DNA of 64,000 nucleotides from Woronichinia naegeliana WA131 (GCA_025370055.1 CP073041.1:4496272-4560271), one strand, 5' to 3'. Shown: positions 18,947 to 27,884, numbered from the stretch's first letter. Numbers and translations: made by a program. Notes: generated from the sequence alone by a model not told the origin.

Positions 18947-19279
18947 TTAGGGCAGTGGATGATTTTGTTGCTTGCTGGCCCTGAGGCGCAAAGAAACTTG
19001 CCAACATTCCATTACCAGTTGATGCCAGGGCATTAAGGCCTTCATCTCGATACCGACCTGTTGTCCCATGGTCTGAAAGAGGATTTGGGCAGAAGTCACT
19101 TCCTTTTGTTGTTCGATCACCCGATCTAGCAAGTTTTTTTGTTCTTGCTCTGAAAGAAAGGGAATGGCTTCGGATTCTAATAAAGTTCTAGCACGGGTAA
19201 ACCAATATTGAAAGTCTTCTAAAAGCGGCTCTAGAAGGGTTTTCATGAGTTCCTGTTCACGCAGATTGGCGGGGGTCAT
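18947..19279 (-). CDS. DUF2605 protein
   Basis: 110 residues, soluble and helical: LREQELMKTLLEPLLEDFQYWF and MPWHQLVMECWQVSLRLR. It matches DUF2605, which is usually adjacent to DUF2973 in cyanobacteria. It lies 100 bp upstream of the DUF2973 gene on the same strand and is divergent from the BY-kinase gene. Function unknown. Confidence 0.8.
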   Translation of the reverse strand: MTPANLREQELMKTLLEPLLEDFQYWFTRARTLLESEAIPFLSEQEQKNLLDRVIEQQKEVTSAQILFQTMGQQVGIEMKALMPWHQLVMECWQVSLRLRASKQQNHPLP

Positions 19280-19358
19280 CTCGGTAAGCCTAGAGGTTAT
19301 CTGAGTTTTATTGTAATCTTTCTTTACAAATCTTTATCTCATTGGAGAAATAACCAAT

Positions 19359-19508
19359 TTGGGTTTTGCCGAACCCCTGATCGTTGATGTCACACTATTC
19401 AAGGTTCAAAGCGACCTATCACCTTACTTCCTGCGAACGATCCTTGGTATGGTCCTTCTTGCGATTCTGGGCATTGGTGTTATTCTAAGTAACATCTCTC
19501 TAGATTAA
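19359..19508 (+). CDS. possible 49-residue single-helix membrane protein
   Basis: An open frame from TTG 19359 with GGAG 11 bp upstream, reading MGFAEPLIVDVTLFK then a hydrophobic stretch FLRTILGMVLLAILGIGVIL. It ends 20 bp before the BY-kinase start. No ATG start is available and the product is not recognised, so it could be spurious. Confidence 0.3.
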   Translation: MGFAEPLIVDVTLFKVQSDLSPYFLRTILGMVLLAILGIGVILSNISLD

Positions 19509-19528
19509 TGATTTAGCCAGCTAATCCC

Positions 19529-21778
19529 ATGCAAGATCTGACCAAGATAACCTATCAGCCTCCGGTTCCAGGGCAAACAATGTCGCCTTCGATGATTGAG
19601 GCTGACTCCTCAGAAGCAGGTATCCAGAACGTGATTGGTATTTTGCGTCGGAGATGGCTAGTCCTATCGTTGGTCAGCTTGAGTGTTTTCACCTTTCAGC
19701 TATCCAAAGCTCTCAAAGCTCCACCGGTGTACGAAGCACAGTTTCAGCTTTTAATACAACGTCCTGAACAAGATATCACCAATCCGTTAGAAGGAGCCGC
19801 TATTCTAGGTCAAGGACGTGGATCAGATGACGATTACTATAATACTCAGATGACTATTCTGCTCGGGAATAAATTACTGAATCCTGTTCTGCAAAAAATA
19901 TATCAGAAATACCCTGATTTCAATAAACACACATTTGGCTATGATGAATTCTTGCGGCAACTTTCTATTTCCCGTCCTGAAAAAGGACAAATCTTAACCG
20001 TTAGGTATATTGACAGCGATCCTCAAAGAGTTGAATTTGTTTTACAAAGCCTTGCCAAAGCCTTCCTAGATTATACGAAAGAAGATCAGGATTTAAAAAC
20101 CCAAGAAAAATTGAAATTCGTCAATCAACAAATTCCTCTATTGCAAAGACAGGTTATCACTCTACAGGATCGACTACTTCGCTTAAAAGAAAAATATGAA
20201 TTCTATAATCCCGAAGAGCAAGGTCAATTTTATGGAAATGACTTAAATATCACGAGCCAGAAAAAACGAGAAGTTACTCTCCAAATTCAACAAATAGAAA
20301 GTATTATTAATATACTGGAAATAAAATTAAATACGACCGAGAATAAAGCTCTTGCCCTTGACACTCTTGCTCAATCTCCCCAATATCTTCAGCTTATTAG
20401 CAAACTGAATGAAATCAATCTAGAGTTGGCTAAACAATCAAACCGATTAACAGATGATAACGTGGTTGTTCAGCAACTCAAAGCAGACAGAGAGAGTATC
20501 CTGCGCTTGCTTGATCAATATTCTTCCTCTCTGCCTAAATCGGTTCAAGATAATATTTCTAAACCCGATCTATTAACTACGGCTCCGAATGCTGTTCGTA
20601 CTAGTTTGACGGCAAAATTACTGGATGCAAAGATTCAATTAAAGGAACTACAAGCCCAGCAGCAATACTTAATTCTGACGGAGGCTAATGCTCGTAATAA
20701 TCTTAAAAAATTTACCCATATTGTCAATCGTTATCTTAATATTGAGCGACAACTTCAGCTCTCGGCGGAAAGTTTGAACCGTCTATCTGCCTCAAAACAG
20801 GCCCTAGAAGTTGAAAGTGCTAAACGTTTTGTTCCTTGGCGACTCGTCTCTGTTATTGAACCGCCAGAATCACCCAAAAATAATTTACCGAAGGATATTC
20901 TACAGGCTATCTTGATGGGATTATTGGCTGGGGGAGCGGTCGCAATGTTGGTAGAAAATTTAGATAGAACTTACCATAATCCTGAAGATCTGGCTAGAGA
21001 CTTTGATAAAACCTTGTTGGGGGTAATTCCTTTTGAAGGTAAACTTAAGGCGATCACGCAAAAAAGCAAGGTTAAAAATGATAAAACTAATTTTTTAGAG
21101 GCTTTTTCCATCCTCTATTCTAATCTATTTTTTCTGGGTCAAAAGCAGACCTGTCGTAGTTTTATTATTACTTCAGCCACTTCTGGAGATGGCAAGTCAA
21201 CTGTCTCATTCTTCCTGGCGCTGGCAGCAGCAAAATTAGGACAGCGTGTTCTCCTCATTGATGGCGATCGCTATTTTCCTCAAGGCAAGATCTGGAAACA
21301 GTTGGCAGAATCTTTTAATGCAGATTTAGATTTTCCCGAAGTACAATCAGAAGATTCAAGGCTACAGCAATATAATTTTGAAGTCTTGGCTAATAACTTG
21401 CTTTATTTCAAGACCAAAGATGACGCAATGGAACCCAAACAGTTAATGTCATCGACCAGCTTATTTACCTTAATCCAACAATGGCAAGCCAGCTTTGATA
21501 TCATTCTCATTGATACGCCACCAATCTTAGGGATATCGGACGCTAAACTGATTGCCAGTAAAACGGATGGCGTTCTTTTAGTGGTAAGACTTGAGCAAAC
21601 TATTAAAGATAGTATTCGTTTAGCCCTGCATGAGTTGAATTTAGGGAATTTAAACCTATTAGGTCTGGTTGCCAATGGAGCCAAGCGGTATGGTAGTGGC
21701 TACTATTACAATTATTATTATTACAGGAATCGCTATTACAGTCCTAAAAAGAGACTCAAACAGATGGAAGAAAGCTAG
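19529..21778 (+). CDS. polysaccharide co-polymerase / BY-type tyrosine autokinase
   Basis: 749 residues. An N-terminal Wzz domain has a TM helix near 40-60. A long coiled-coil periplasmic part has Q/L heptads (residues 180-420), and a second TM (AILMGLLAGGAVAMLV) is near 460. The cytoplasmic kinase has Walker A TSATSGDGKSTVSF near 550, A' LLIDGDRYF and Walker B ILIDTPPIL. The tyrosine cluster GYYYNYYYYRNRYY near 725 is the autophosphorylation tail. Such proteins control chain length and export of exopolysaccharide. It stands alone here, without a wza or wzx neighbour. Confidence 0.93.
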   Translation: MQDLTKITYQPPVPGQTMSPSMIEADSSEAGIQNVIGILRRRWLVLSLVSLSVFTFQLSKALKAPPVYEAQFQLLIQRPEQDITNPLEGAAILGQGRGSDDDYYNTQMTILLGNKLLNPVLQKIYQKYPDFNKHTFGYDEFLRQLSISRPEKGQILTVRYIDSDPQRVEFVLQSLAKAFLDYTKEDQDLKTQEKLKFVNQQIPLLQRQVITLQDRLLRLKEKYEFYNPEEQGQFYGNDLNITSQKKREVTLQIQQIESIINILEIKLNTTENKALALDTLAQSPQYLQLISKLNEINLELAKQSNRLTDDNVVVQQLKADRESILRLLDQYSSSLPKSVQDNISKPDLLTTAPNAVRTSLTAKLLDAKIQLKELQAQQQYLILTEANARNNLKKFTHIVNRYLNIERQLQLSAESLNRLSASKQALEVESAKRFVPWRLVSVIEPPESPKNNLPKDILQAILMGLLAGGAVAMLVENLDRTYHNPEDLARDFDKTLLGVIPFEGKLKAITQKSKVKNDKTNFLEAFSILYSNLFFLGQKQTCRSFIITSATSGDGKSTVSFFLALAAAKLGQRVLLIDGDRYFPQGKIWKQLAESFNADLDFPEVQSEDSRLQQYNFEVLANNLLYFKTKDDAMEPKQLMSSTSLFTLIQQWQASFDIILIDTPPILGISDAKLIASKTDGVLLVVRLEQTIKDSIRLALHELNLGNLNLLGLVANGAKRYGSGYYYNYYYYRNRYYSPKKRLKQMEES

Positions 21779-21845
21779 GTATAGTGAGGTTTCACAAGCC
21801 GATTGCTCTCTCTGGGAATTGGGGTAATAGATTTATTTTATATCG

Positions 21846-21872
21846 TTTAAGGGCGAACGCAATTCGCCCCCT
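21846..21872. repeat. small palindrome GGGCGAACGCAATTCGCCC
   Basis: A perfect 7-bp stem GGGCGAA/TTCGCCC around CGCAA in the spacer after the BY-kinase. The GGGCGAACGCA core also occurs in the terminal repeats of the MITE at 39426-44584, so it may be a solo or related repeat. It could also act as a terminator stem, though no T-run follows. Confidence 0.55.
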
Positions 21873-21904
21873 ACATAAGATTCTTTGGGGATCGTAGGGT
21901 GTAC

Positions 21905-22194
21905 CTAAGTACAGGACAAAAAATGTAGGGAGTCGAGAAAAAGAGAAAAATTGGGTAGAGAAGGATTAAGAACAAGATGACTAAGATGGTCAAAACCAAG
22001 ACGAAAAAGACTCTGCGCTCGGCGACCATGTTTCTTGAGGGGAATGGGATGAAGATGATGAATTGCTAGACCGGTTTTGAGAGACCAAGCCAAAGTCAGT
22101 AAAGCCAAAAGCTTGCGAAGACGCTTGGGGTCAGTAAAGTGAGTAGATTCCAAGCAAAAGCCCCGAGTCTTAAAGATGCCAAAAAGGGTTTCAA
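21905..22194 (-). mobile_element. IS4-family element, 3' fragment
   Basis: The end CTAAGTACAGGACAAAA and the C-terminal 80-odd codons of the transposase (ESTHFTDPKRLRKLLALL to SLHFLSCT) match the element at 4631-5776. The rest is missing; the fragment stops at 22194 against an IS1634-like tip. Confidence 0.88.
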
Positions 22195-22238
22195 CCCATA
22201 TTCCGTACTGATTAAGAGGAAGTAAAAAATAAACCTTG
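22195..22238 (+). mobile_element. IS1634-like left-end tip
   Basis: CCCATATTCCGTACTGATT matches the IS1634 left ends at 3605 and 4571 for about 15 bp, then diverges. It is a solo end left after deletion, bordered by the IS4 fragment on one side and a 90-bp palindromic repeat on the other. Confidence 0.55.
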
Positions 22239-22328
22239 CTGTAAAATTTTCGTTGATTACATCTGACGCGAGATCGAAAGCCCTATCGTACCGTTTCACA
22301 GGATAATCTATCAACGAATTATTTACAG
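22239..22328. repeat. 90-bp palindromic repeat (MITE-like), copy 1
   Basis: Begins CTGTAAAATTTTCGTTGAT and ends ATCAACGAATTATTTACAG, which pair as an imperfect 19-bp stem. The second copy, about 88% identical by eye and the same length, is at 61467-61556. Here it abuts the 3' part of a vapB-like gene. No coding potential; likely a miniature inverted-repeat element or a structured RNA. Confidence 0.72.
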
Positions 22329-22330
22329 GT

Positions 22331-22398
22331 AGAAAGACTTTGCTCGCAATGCTGAACACTATATGTACGGCGCACCCAAAGAAGAAGATTACCAAGAA
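22331..22398 (+). pseudogene. VapB-like antitoxin, 3' fragment
   Basis: The last 22 codons of a vapB, KDFARNAEHYMYGAPKEEDY, in frame to TGA 22398 and overlapping the vapC ATG by 4 bp. The remainder is replaced by the 90-bp palindromic repeat, so the downstream toxin has lost its antitoxin. Confidence 0.72.
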
Positions 22399-22817
22399 TG
22401 AAAAAGATTTTTTTGGATACTTTTTATCTTCAAGCCTTAGCCGATTACCAAGATAATGCCCATCAAAAAGCGTTGGAAATGACAAATGCTTTAGGTGGGT
22501 TTCTTTCGGTGACAAGTGAAATAGTCTTAACGAAATTACTCAATGCTCTATGCGGAAGAGGTGAGTATTTTCGTCAAGCGGGGCTGAGTATTGTGGATGG
22601 TTTACAACAAAATAAAAGCGTTGTAATTGTTCCCCAAACACCTCAATTATTTGCCGAAGCCTTAGCTTTTTATCGTCAAAGAAAAGATAAAAGTTATAGC
22701 TTGACCGATTGTGCTTCTATGTTGATTATGAGACAGCAAAATATCAGAGATGTCTTGACATTTGATCGTCATTTTCAACAGGAATGTTTTAATGCTTTAT
22801 TGAGGGATGATTCTTAA
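22398..22817 (+). CDS. vapC: PIN-domain toxin (VapC family), second copy
   Basis: 139 residues. From LLNALCGRGEY onward it is near-identical to the toxin at 7763-8182, while the first 45 residues differ (MKKIFLDTFYLQALADYQDN). PIN acidic residues are present in FLDTFYL, YSLTDCASM and VLTFDRHF. The Glu of SEMVLTELL in copy 1 is changed: this copy reads SEIVLTKLL, keeping the Glu of SE but replacing the next Glu by Lys. That could weaken catalysis, which would fit a toxin surviving without antitoxin. Confidence 0.82.
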   Translation: MKKIFLDTFYLQALADYQDNAHQKALEMTNALGGFLSVTSEIVLTKLLNALCGRGEYFRQAGLSIVDGLQQNKSVVIVPQTPQLFAEALAFYRQRKDKSYSLTDCASMLIMRQQNIRDVLTFDRHFQQECFNALLRDDS

Positions 22818-22908
22818 TCTAGTATTTTAAGAAAATGGGATTATTAATTACTCAGACTTTTAAACTCAACAATTAACTCTAAATCTTGTAATGCCTAAGA
22901 TGTCCAAT

Positions 22909-23100
22909 TTATTTGTGCCATTGTTTAAAGTTTTGCTTTGCGTCCTGATGAGAAATCACGTCATTCGCTTCGACCTGCTTTAAACCTTACTCAATCTTAT
23001 GAAGAAAATAAAGATGTTCCATAATATCTTCAATGCTAATATCTTGAGGCATTTCCTGAACTGATTGAAGAACTTTTTCCTTAAAACTAATTGTTGTCAT
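22909..23100 (-). pseudogene. ParD-like antitoxin gene with in-frame stop, plus toxin start
   Basis: Homologue of the split gene at 2384-7643: MTTISFKEKVLQSVQEMPQD, then an in-frame TAA at 22987-22989 where the other copy has CAA, then GLKQVEANDV to QNFKQWHK. The following toxin start (ATG 22921) reads MAQINWTS and stops. Both genes of this pair are dead. Confidence 0.75.
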
Positions 23101-23207
23101 AATCAAAATACTCCTTAAATACTCCTTTTAACGTCAAATCAAGTAGAACAGGCTCATGGATAAAGTATAACTAATTTTTTACAATTCGTTCTAAAAATGA
23201 AATTGTG

Positions 23208-23456
23208 ATGAACCCCTACGTCAAGAAAGTTAAACCCATCGAAAATTATTGTTTAATGCTTTGGTTTGATAACGAAGAACAAAAAATATTTGATCTAAAA
23301 CCCTACCTCAACAAAGGCATATTTAGTCAATTAAAAAATGTTTCTTTATGTACTTCAGCACCAGTCGTTGCAGGTTCCGTTGAATGGCCAAACGGCCTTG
23401 ACCTCAGTTACGATACACTTTATCTAGAAAGCATAACCATTAAAAAACCTGATTAA
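23208..23456 (+). CDS. DUF2442 protein
   Basis: 82 residues, MNPYVKKVKPIENYCLMLWF, with FDLKPYLNKGIFSQLKN and VEWPNGLDLSYDTLY, the DUF2442 pattern. The family is often found in toxin-antitoxin-like pairs with DUF4160; no such partner is here. A GTG three bases upstream is an alternative start. The stop overlaps the 3' end of the convergent membrane gene by 4 bp. Confidence 0.8.
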   Translation: MNPYVKKVKPIENYCLMLWFDNEEQKIFDLKPYLNKGIFSQLKNVSLCTSAPVVAGSVEWPNGLDLSYDTLYLESITIKKPD

Positions 23457-23773
23457 GTGTTCAGTAAAGCGATCGCAACCAAAGCAAGGAATAGTCCGAT
23501 ATATTGAACAGAAGTCAAAGTTTCATGGAAATAAAAGATACCAACAAAAACAGTCCCCATGACAATCATTAAATTAACCAAAGAACCGGCAATGCCTAAA
23601 TTAACTTTTTGATTAAGCAAGCCAAAAAATAGGTAAGTGAACGGTGATAAAATACAGACAATGGCCATACTTTTCCAATCCCCCGTTTTACCCCAATTAG
23701 CACTAAGAGAGTCGCAAAGCGTAAAAAAAGCTCCACAGAAGATCACTAATAGCCAAATTAAAAATGATTGCAT
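23453..23773 (-). CDS. small four-helix membrane protein (EmrE/DMT-like)
   Basis: 106 residues from MQSFLIWLLVIFCGAFF, with GGGGAGA before this ATG; a start 8 codons upstream is less likely. Four hydrophobic segments, and the C-terminal pattern GTVFVGIFYFHETLTSVQYIG resembles small drug/metabolite transporters, including the E-x-L-T motif near the end. The substrate is unknown. Confidence 0.7.
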   Translation of the reverse strand: MQSFLIWLLVIFCGAFFTLCDSLSANWGKTGDWKSMAIVCILSPFTYLFFGLLNQKVNLGIAGSLVNLMIVMGTVFVGIFYFHETLTSVQYIGLFLALVAIALLNT

Positions 23774-23907
23774 AAGTCTCCCCTCGATATACAGCAAATG
23801 ACGAAAACAGATCCCCTCTCAACAAATAATGAAGTTCAGACAAATTTAAAGCCGCTTTAAAACCGCGATCGCCTATTTCAACAGACAGTCAATGATTGAC
23901 AAAAACT

Positions 23908-25581
23908 TTAATCTGAAGATTGTGTATTATTGAGATACCGTTCCTGTAATTGTAAACGAATGGTTCCATGTACCTCTCTCGTAATCGGATAAAAATAGGC
24001 CAGCACTAAACCAATAATTAAAAAAGCAGCCGGTAAAGGGGCGATCGCAAAACGAATGGCAAATAAAGCCGAGGGAGGCTGAATTGGAATTGGTTGGCCC
24101 GGAATGCGAGGCATAAATCCAGCCGCTTCTAAGGTAATACCCACTAGAAACAAGCCTAGAGCTAAACCAATTTTCTGTAATAAAACCATAAACGCATAGA
24201 AAATTCCTTCCCGTCGTTTGCCCGTTGTTAACTCATCTAGATCGACCACATCAGGAATCATCGACCAGGGAATGAGATAGGCCACAGAAACCCCAAAGCC
24301 AGTTAAAATAGCCAGTCCATACATTAAGCTAACTTGACCTGGCTGCAATAACCAAAGCCCCACTTCCGCTCCAATCCAAATCACCATACCCAGTAAATAA
24401 ACAATTTTTTTATCCAAGCGTTGACAAACCCATTGCCAAAAAAAGAGCATTATTAGGGCCGTTCCCTGTACAGCTAAAGCAACCGTGCCGGATTGTTGTT
24501 CTGGGAGTTTCATCCAACTCACTACGTAATAGACCAAAATAGAAGCCGTTAATTGCACCGCTAACCAGGAGCAAAGATAGATGCCAATTACGAATAAAAA
24601 AGGGCGATTACTAAAGACAATCTTGAGTTGTTGTAGGTAGGATAAATTGCTAACCTCATCCTGACTTTTCTGTTCGCTAGGATTACTCATTAAGTGGGGT
24701 TCGACAATGGTATCCATCAAGGTAAAACCAAAAGTTCCAAGCATTAAGCCCAACAAAACTTCAAAAAAGACGAGATAATCGATCCCGCCTTTGCCTCCGA
24801 ACCAAGTCGCACTGAAAGGTAAGGCTCGGAGAATGCCTAAACTAATTAAGGTAATACCAACAATTTCTAAAAATCTGCCTAGACTACGTTTTTGACGAAT
24901 TGAGAGAATCGGCGATCGCCCCCGTTCCTGAAGTCGCAGAGAACACCACAATAGAGCCACTAAAGCAAGACTACAACACATTAATCCCAATTGCCAAAAT
25001 TGTTCTTTCGGTCGGTTGGGAAGAGCCGCCGCAATTAAAATATAGAGAATGAGAGAGAGAATACTGCCCCCAATCGAAAAGGCAAAACGAAAACTATTCA
25101 GTCCCGTTCTCTCATTATAATTTTGAGTTAATTCGGGGGTTAAAGCCGTATAGGGAAGATTAACGGCGGTATAGAAAAGGTTAAAAACAATGCCGATCGC
25201 CACATAATAGCCAAAAAGTCCCCATTGATTGACTGTTACCTCTTCGCTAAAGTGGGGAATTGTCCATTGCAAACCATAAAAAAGAATGAAGGGAATAATC
25301 CCCCCTAAAATCCAAGGTAAACGTCTGCCCCAAATACTCCGGGTGCGATCGCTGAGTACGCCAATAAAGGGATCGTTAATAGCATCAAAAATTTTACCGA
25401 TCATCAACACACTACCCGCTAATCCGGCGGGCAAACCGGCCACATCGGTTAAAAAGAAGAGAAGATAAAAGACTAAGATATTAGCTGTAATCGCTGGGCC
25501 AAAATCTCCGGCTCCATAGGCTAATTTAGTCGTTAGACGCAGCTTTTCAGGTGCTAAATTGTCGGAATTTAAAGTAGTCAT
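23908..25581 (-). CDS. MFS sugar:cation symporter-like (GPH family)
   Basis: 557 residues from ATG 25581 (MTTLNSDNLAPEKLRLTTKL). Twelve hydrophobic segments. GPH/MFS_2 signatures: AYGAGDFGPAITANILVFYL, KIFDAINDPFIGVLSDRTRS and DLDELTTGKRREGIFYAF. It probably exports or imports a sugar-like compound. The ISL3 element starts 5 bp upstream of the ATG and its target duplication includes the ATG, so the native leader is lost. The frame also stays open 34 codons into the IS. Confidence 0.85.
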   Translation of the reverse strand: MTTLNSDNLAPEKLRLTTKLAYGAGDFGPAITANILVFYLLFFLTDVAGLPAGLAGSVLMIGKIFDAINDPFIGVLSDRTRSIWGRRLPWILGGIIPFILFYGLQWTIPHFSEEVTVNQWGLFGYYVAIGIVFNLFYTAVNLPYTALTPELTQNYNERTGLNSFRFAFSIGGSILSLILYILIAAALPNRPKEQFWQLGLMCCSLALVALLWCSLRLQERGRSPILSIRQKRSLGRFLEIVGITLISLGILRALPFSATWFGGKGGIDYLVFFEVLLGLMLGTFGFTLMDTIVEPHLMSNPSEQKSQDEVSNLSYLQQLKIVFSNRPFLFVIGIYLCSWLAVQLTASILVYYVVSWMKLPEQQSGTVALAVQGTALIMLFFWQWVCQRLDKKIVYLLGMVIWIGAEVGLWLLQPGQVSLMYGLAILTGFGVSVAYLIPWSMIPDVVDLDELTTGKRREGIFYAFMVLLQKIGLALGLFLVGITLEAAGFMPRIPGQPIPIQPPSALFAIRFAIAPLPAAFLIIGLVLAYFYPITREVHGTIRLQLQERYLNNTQSSD

Positions 25582-25585
25582 TTTA

Positions 25586-26837
25586 GGCTCTTCTGGATTG
25601 ACGTTGAAAAATGTATAATAAGATACCCTATATGAGGATGGCATCAATGTTATTTTTTCTAGAAAATCTGGTAGATTTGCCAAAGGTAAAAATAAGAAAT
25701 GTTATTCAAGAAGGAACAGAGGCTTTTTTGATACTGAGTTGTCAAGAGGAAGAAGTCAAATGTAATTACTGTGGAGGATTAACCGATGAATTACATCAGA
25801 CCAACAATCTACTCATAAGGGATTTGCCCATTTCTGGTCAAACGGTGTACCTACAAGTCCCTCGTCGTAAGTTTTATTGTAAAAAATGTCAAAGGTTTTT
25901 TACAGAAAATCTAGAATTTATGGAAGCACGTAGAAAATATACAGTGCGGTATGAAGAATATGTGTATAATCGAGTAAATGTGAGCAGTGTGGAACAAGTA
26001 AGCCGAGAAGAAGCCCTATCTTGGGATAAAGTTCATGGAATTTATCAACGTCAATGTGAAAAGAAAAAAAAAGATTGGCAAGGGATAAAAAAAGTAGGAA
26101 TAGATGAAATATCGAAACGAAAAGGTCATAAGAATTTTGTAACAGTGGTAGGAGACCTAGAAAAAGGAGAATTAATAGAAGTAATTGATAGTCATCAACA
26201 AGATGAAATAATTGAAGCCCTGATGGAGAAACCATTAGAGGTAAGAGAAGCTGTCGAGGAAGTGAGTGTGGATATGTGGGGAGGATTTCCAAAAGTAATA
26301 GAAAAAGTGTTTCCTAATGCGGTAATTGTGACGGATAGATTTCAGGTAATGAAAGCGGTGAATGAAGAATTAAATAAAATCCGTAAACAGACAAGCTTTA
26401 CTCTAAAAATTAAGGGAGAAAAGTGGCTATTATTAAAAAATAAAAAAGACCTGACAGAGGAGGAATTACAAAAACTAGAATTGGTGTTAAAGCAATCAAA
26501 TCGTTTACGAAAAGCCTATGAGTATAAAGAATCATTTCGAGAGATATATGAAAAAGTAAAGGACAAGGAGGAAGGACGTTTAAAATTCACAGAATGGCAA
26601 GAGAATGCTAAAAGCATTTATACAGAATGTAATTAGCACAATTCGGAGTCATTTAGACTCTATTTGTAATTACTTTTTAAGTCGAACAACGAATGGGGCG
26701 ATGGAAGGAATTAATAATCGTCAGAAGCTAATTAAGCGTCAAGCTTATGGATTTGTTAACTTTGATAATATGCGAAGTCGCTTTTTAGCTTGCTTTTCGT
26801 GATAAGTTTTGATTATAACTCTTTATTCAGGAGAGCC
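25586..26837 (+). mobile_element. ISL3-family element, copy 1
   Basis: 1252 bp. Left end GGCTCTTCTGG, right end reverse-complemented GGCTCTCCTGA, 8-bp duplication TCATTTTA at 25578-25585 and 26838-26845. The duplicated bases contain the start codon of the MFS gene (CAT on the plus strand). The transposase reads away from that gene. Confidence 0.92.
25611..26802 (+). pseudogene. ISL3-family transposase (frameshifted)
   Basis: The N-terminal zinc ribbon (CNYCGGLTDELHQ, FYCKKCQRFFTEN) is followed by the DDE domain: KKVGIDEISKRKG, SVDMWGGFPKVIEKVFP and, in another frame, NGAMEGINNRQKLIKRQ. Near 26626 it has one extra A (CAGAATG against CAGATG in copy 2). This ends the first frame at 26636 and puts the last 65 residues in the next frame. 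A recent lesion or a sequencing error. Confidence 0.88.
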
Positions 26838-26845
26838 TCATTTTA

Positions 26846-26995
26846 GAAAATAAACCTATACTAAAGGAAGCTGGAATTAGCTAGGGACAGTTTTAGCCAA
26901 TAAAATCAACAAATAATAGAAAAGGTCAGAAGTCTTAATCCTCAAAAATGGTTAACTCCTGACCCTTTATTCACATTGAAACTTTTAGAGCAATT
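26846..26995. other. short spacer with possible terminator stem
   Basis: Between the ISL3 target duplication and a small minus-strand gene. It contains AAAGGTCAG and CTGACCCTTT about 30 bp apart, a possible bidirectional terminator stem near 26924-26969. Nothing else was recognised. Confidence 0.35.
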
Positions 26996-27136
26996 TTAGC
27001 CAATGACATAGGCAACTTTAAGGGCCCAAATAATCAGAGCTACAATGCTACCGAGAACGAGGATTGAAGAGATAAAGACCAACTTCGGTTTATCTGCCCC
27101 GTCAAATTTCATGATGCCACGATTCAGATCCGACAT
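26996..27136 (-). CDS. small single-pass membrane protein
   Basis: 46 residues, MSDLNRGIMKFDGADKPK followed by one transmembrane helix (LVFISSILVLGSIVALIIW). GGAGAGAC lies upstream of the ATG. The conserved-looking N-terminus and single helix resemble small thylakoid proteins of cyanobacteria, but I do not recognise the family. Confidence 0.65.
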   Translation of the reverse strand: MSDLNRGIMKFDGADKPKLVFISSILVLGSIVALIIWALKVAYVIG

Positions 27137-27360
27137 GAAAACGTCTCTCCTGGTTCCATTCAGGTTAAATTGGGGCTATCGAAGCCAGAACCCCCTTCAG
27201 TTTACTGCGAACCGCAAAATTCAACCTTAATTTCTCCGTAAATTTTTTTAACGGATATTGTCAAAGTTTGCAGAAAAGCAAGCATATTTTACGAGTTTAT
27301 TGGGTCGTAGCCTAGTTTTATCTCGAATGTCGCGATCGCTCAAAAGTTAGTTCAATTAAA

Positions 27361-27828
27361 TTACAAGCAGCCCACGACAGAGGCCCTATAGGTTTGACCG
27401 ATCGCCGGCAAGCCATTGACAAAAATATTGACCTGAAAAGGATTATCTTCCGGTCGCGGTGTTGCTTCAATCGTTAATGGCTGGTCGGGTTCCAATCGCT
27501 TGCCATTTTGGTTAAAAAATTCCTCGGCAGTTTGGTCGCTGTACTTAAGAAACATCCGAATGTCAAAGGTTCCTCCATTTTCAGCAACAATGGTCGCCAC
27601 AAAACGGCTAAATTTCCTGCCGCCAGGCACAGCCCAATCGGTATTCCAATTATTGCGCTTAATTTTAATCCCAAAGGGGCCGGGAAGCGTTGGTCCAGAA
27701 ACCGTCTTAGTGACTTCGCTTCCTTGACCCCCCACGAGGGAAAGCGGAGTGCAAGTTTCAGCGTGGGTTGGTAGTTGGACACTGAACAAAAGAGCGGATA
27801 TTCCCACTAAGACAGCACGATTAACCAT
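27361..27828 (-). CDS. secreted hypothetical protein
   Basis: 155 residues from MVNRAVLVGISALLFSVQ, with a signal peptide cleaved near THA-ET; an in-frame start at 27858 adds MLSKKLRKNL. The mature part is beta-rich, with two cysteines (positions near the start and the penultimate residue) that could pair. No family recognised. It lies 27 bp downstream of the patatin gene and may be its operon partner. Confidence 0.65.
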   Translation of the reverse strand: MVNRAVLVGISALLFSVQLPTHAETCTPLSLVGGQGSEVTKTVSGPTLPGPFGIKIKRNNWNTDWAVPGGRKFSRFVATIVAENGGTFDIRMFLKYSDQTAEEFFNQNGKRLEPDQPLTIEATPRPEDNPFQVNIFVNGLPAIGQTYRASVVGCL

Positions 27829-27884
27829 TAAGTTTTTCCTCAATTTTTTTGATAACAATTGATAATAGTATTCCCAAGAATATA

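Noticed and set aside
22096-22515. 139-residue minus-strand ORF
   Set aside because: It runs antisense through vapC, the 90-bp repeat and IS fragments, and resembles the ORF at 61357-61542 only because both read the same repeat.
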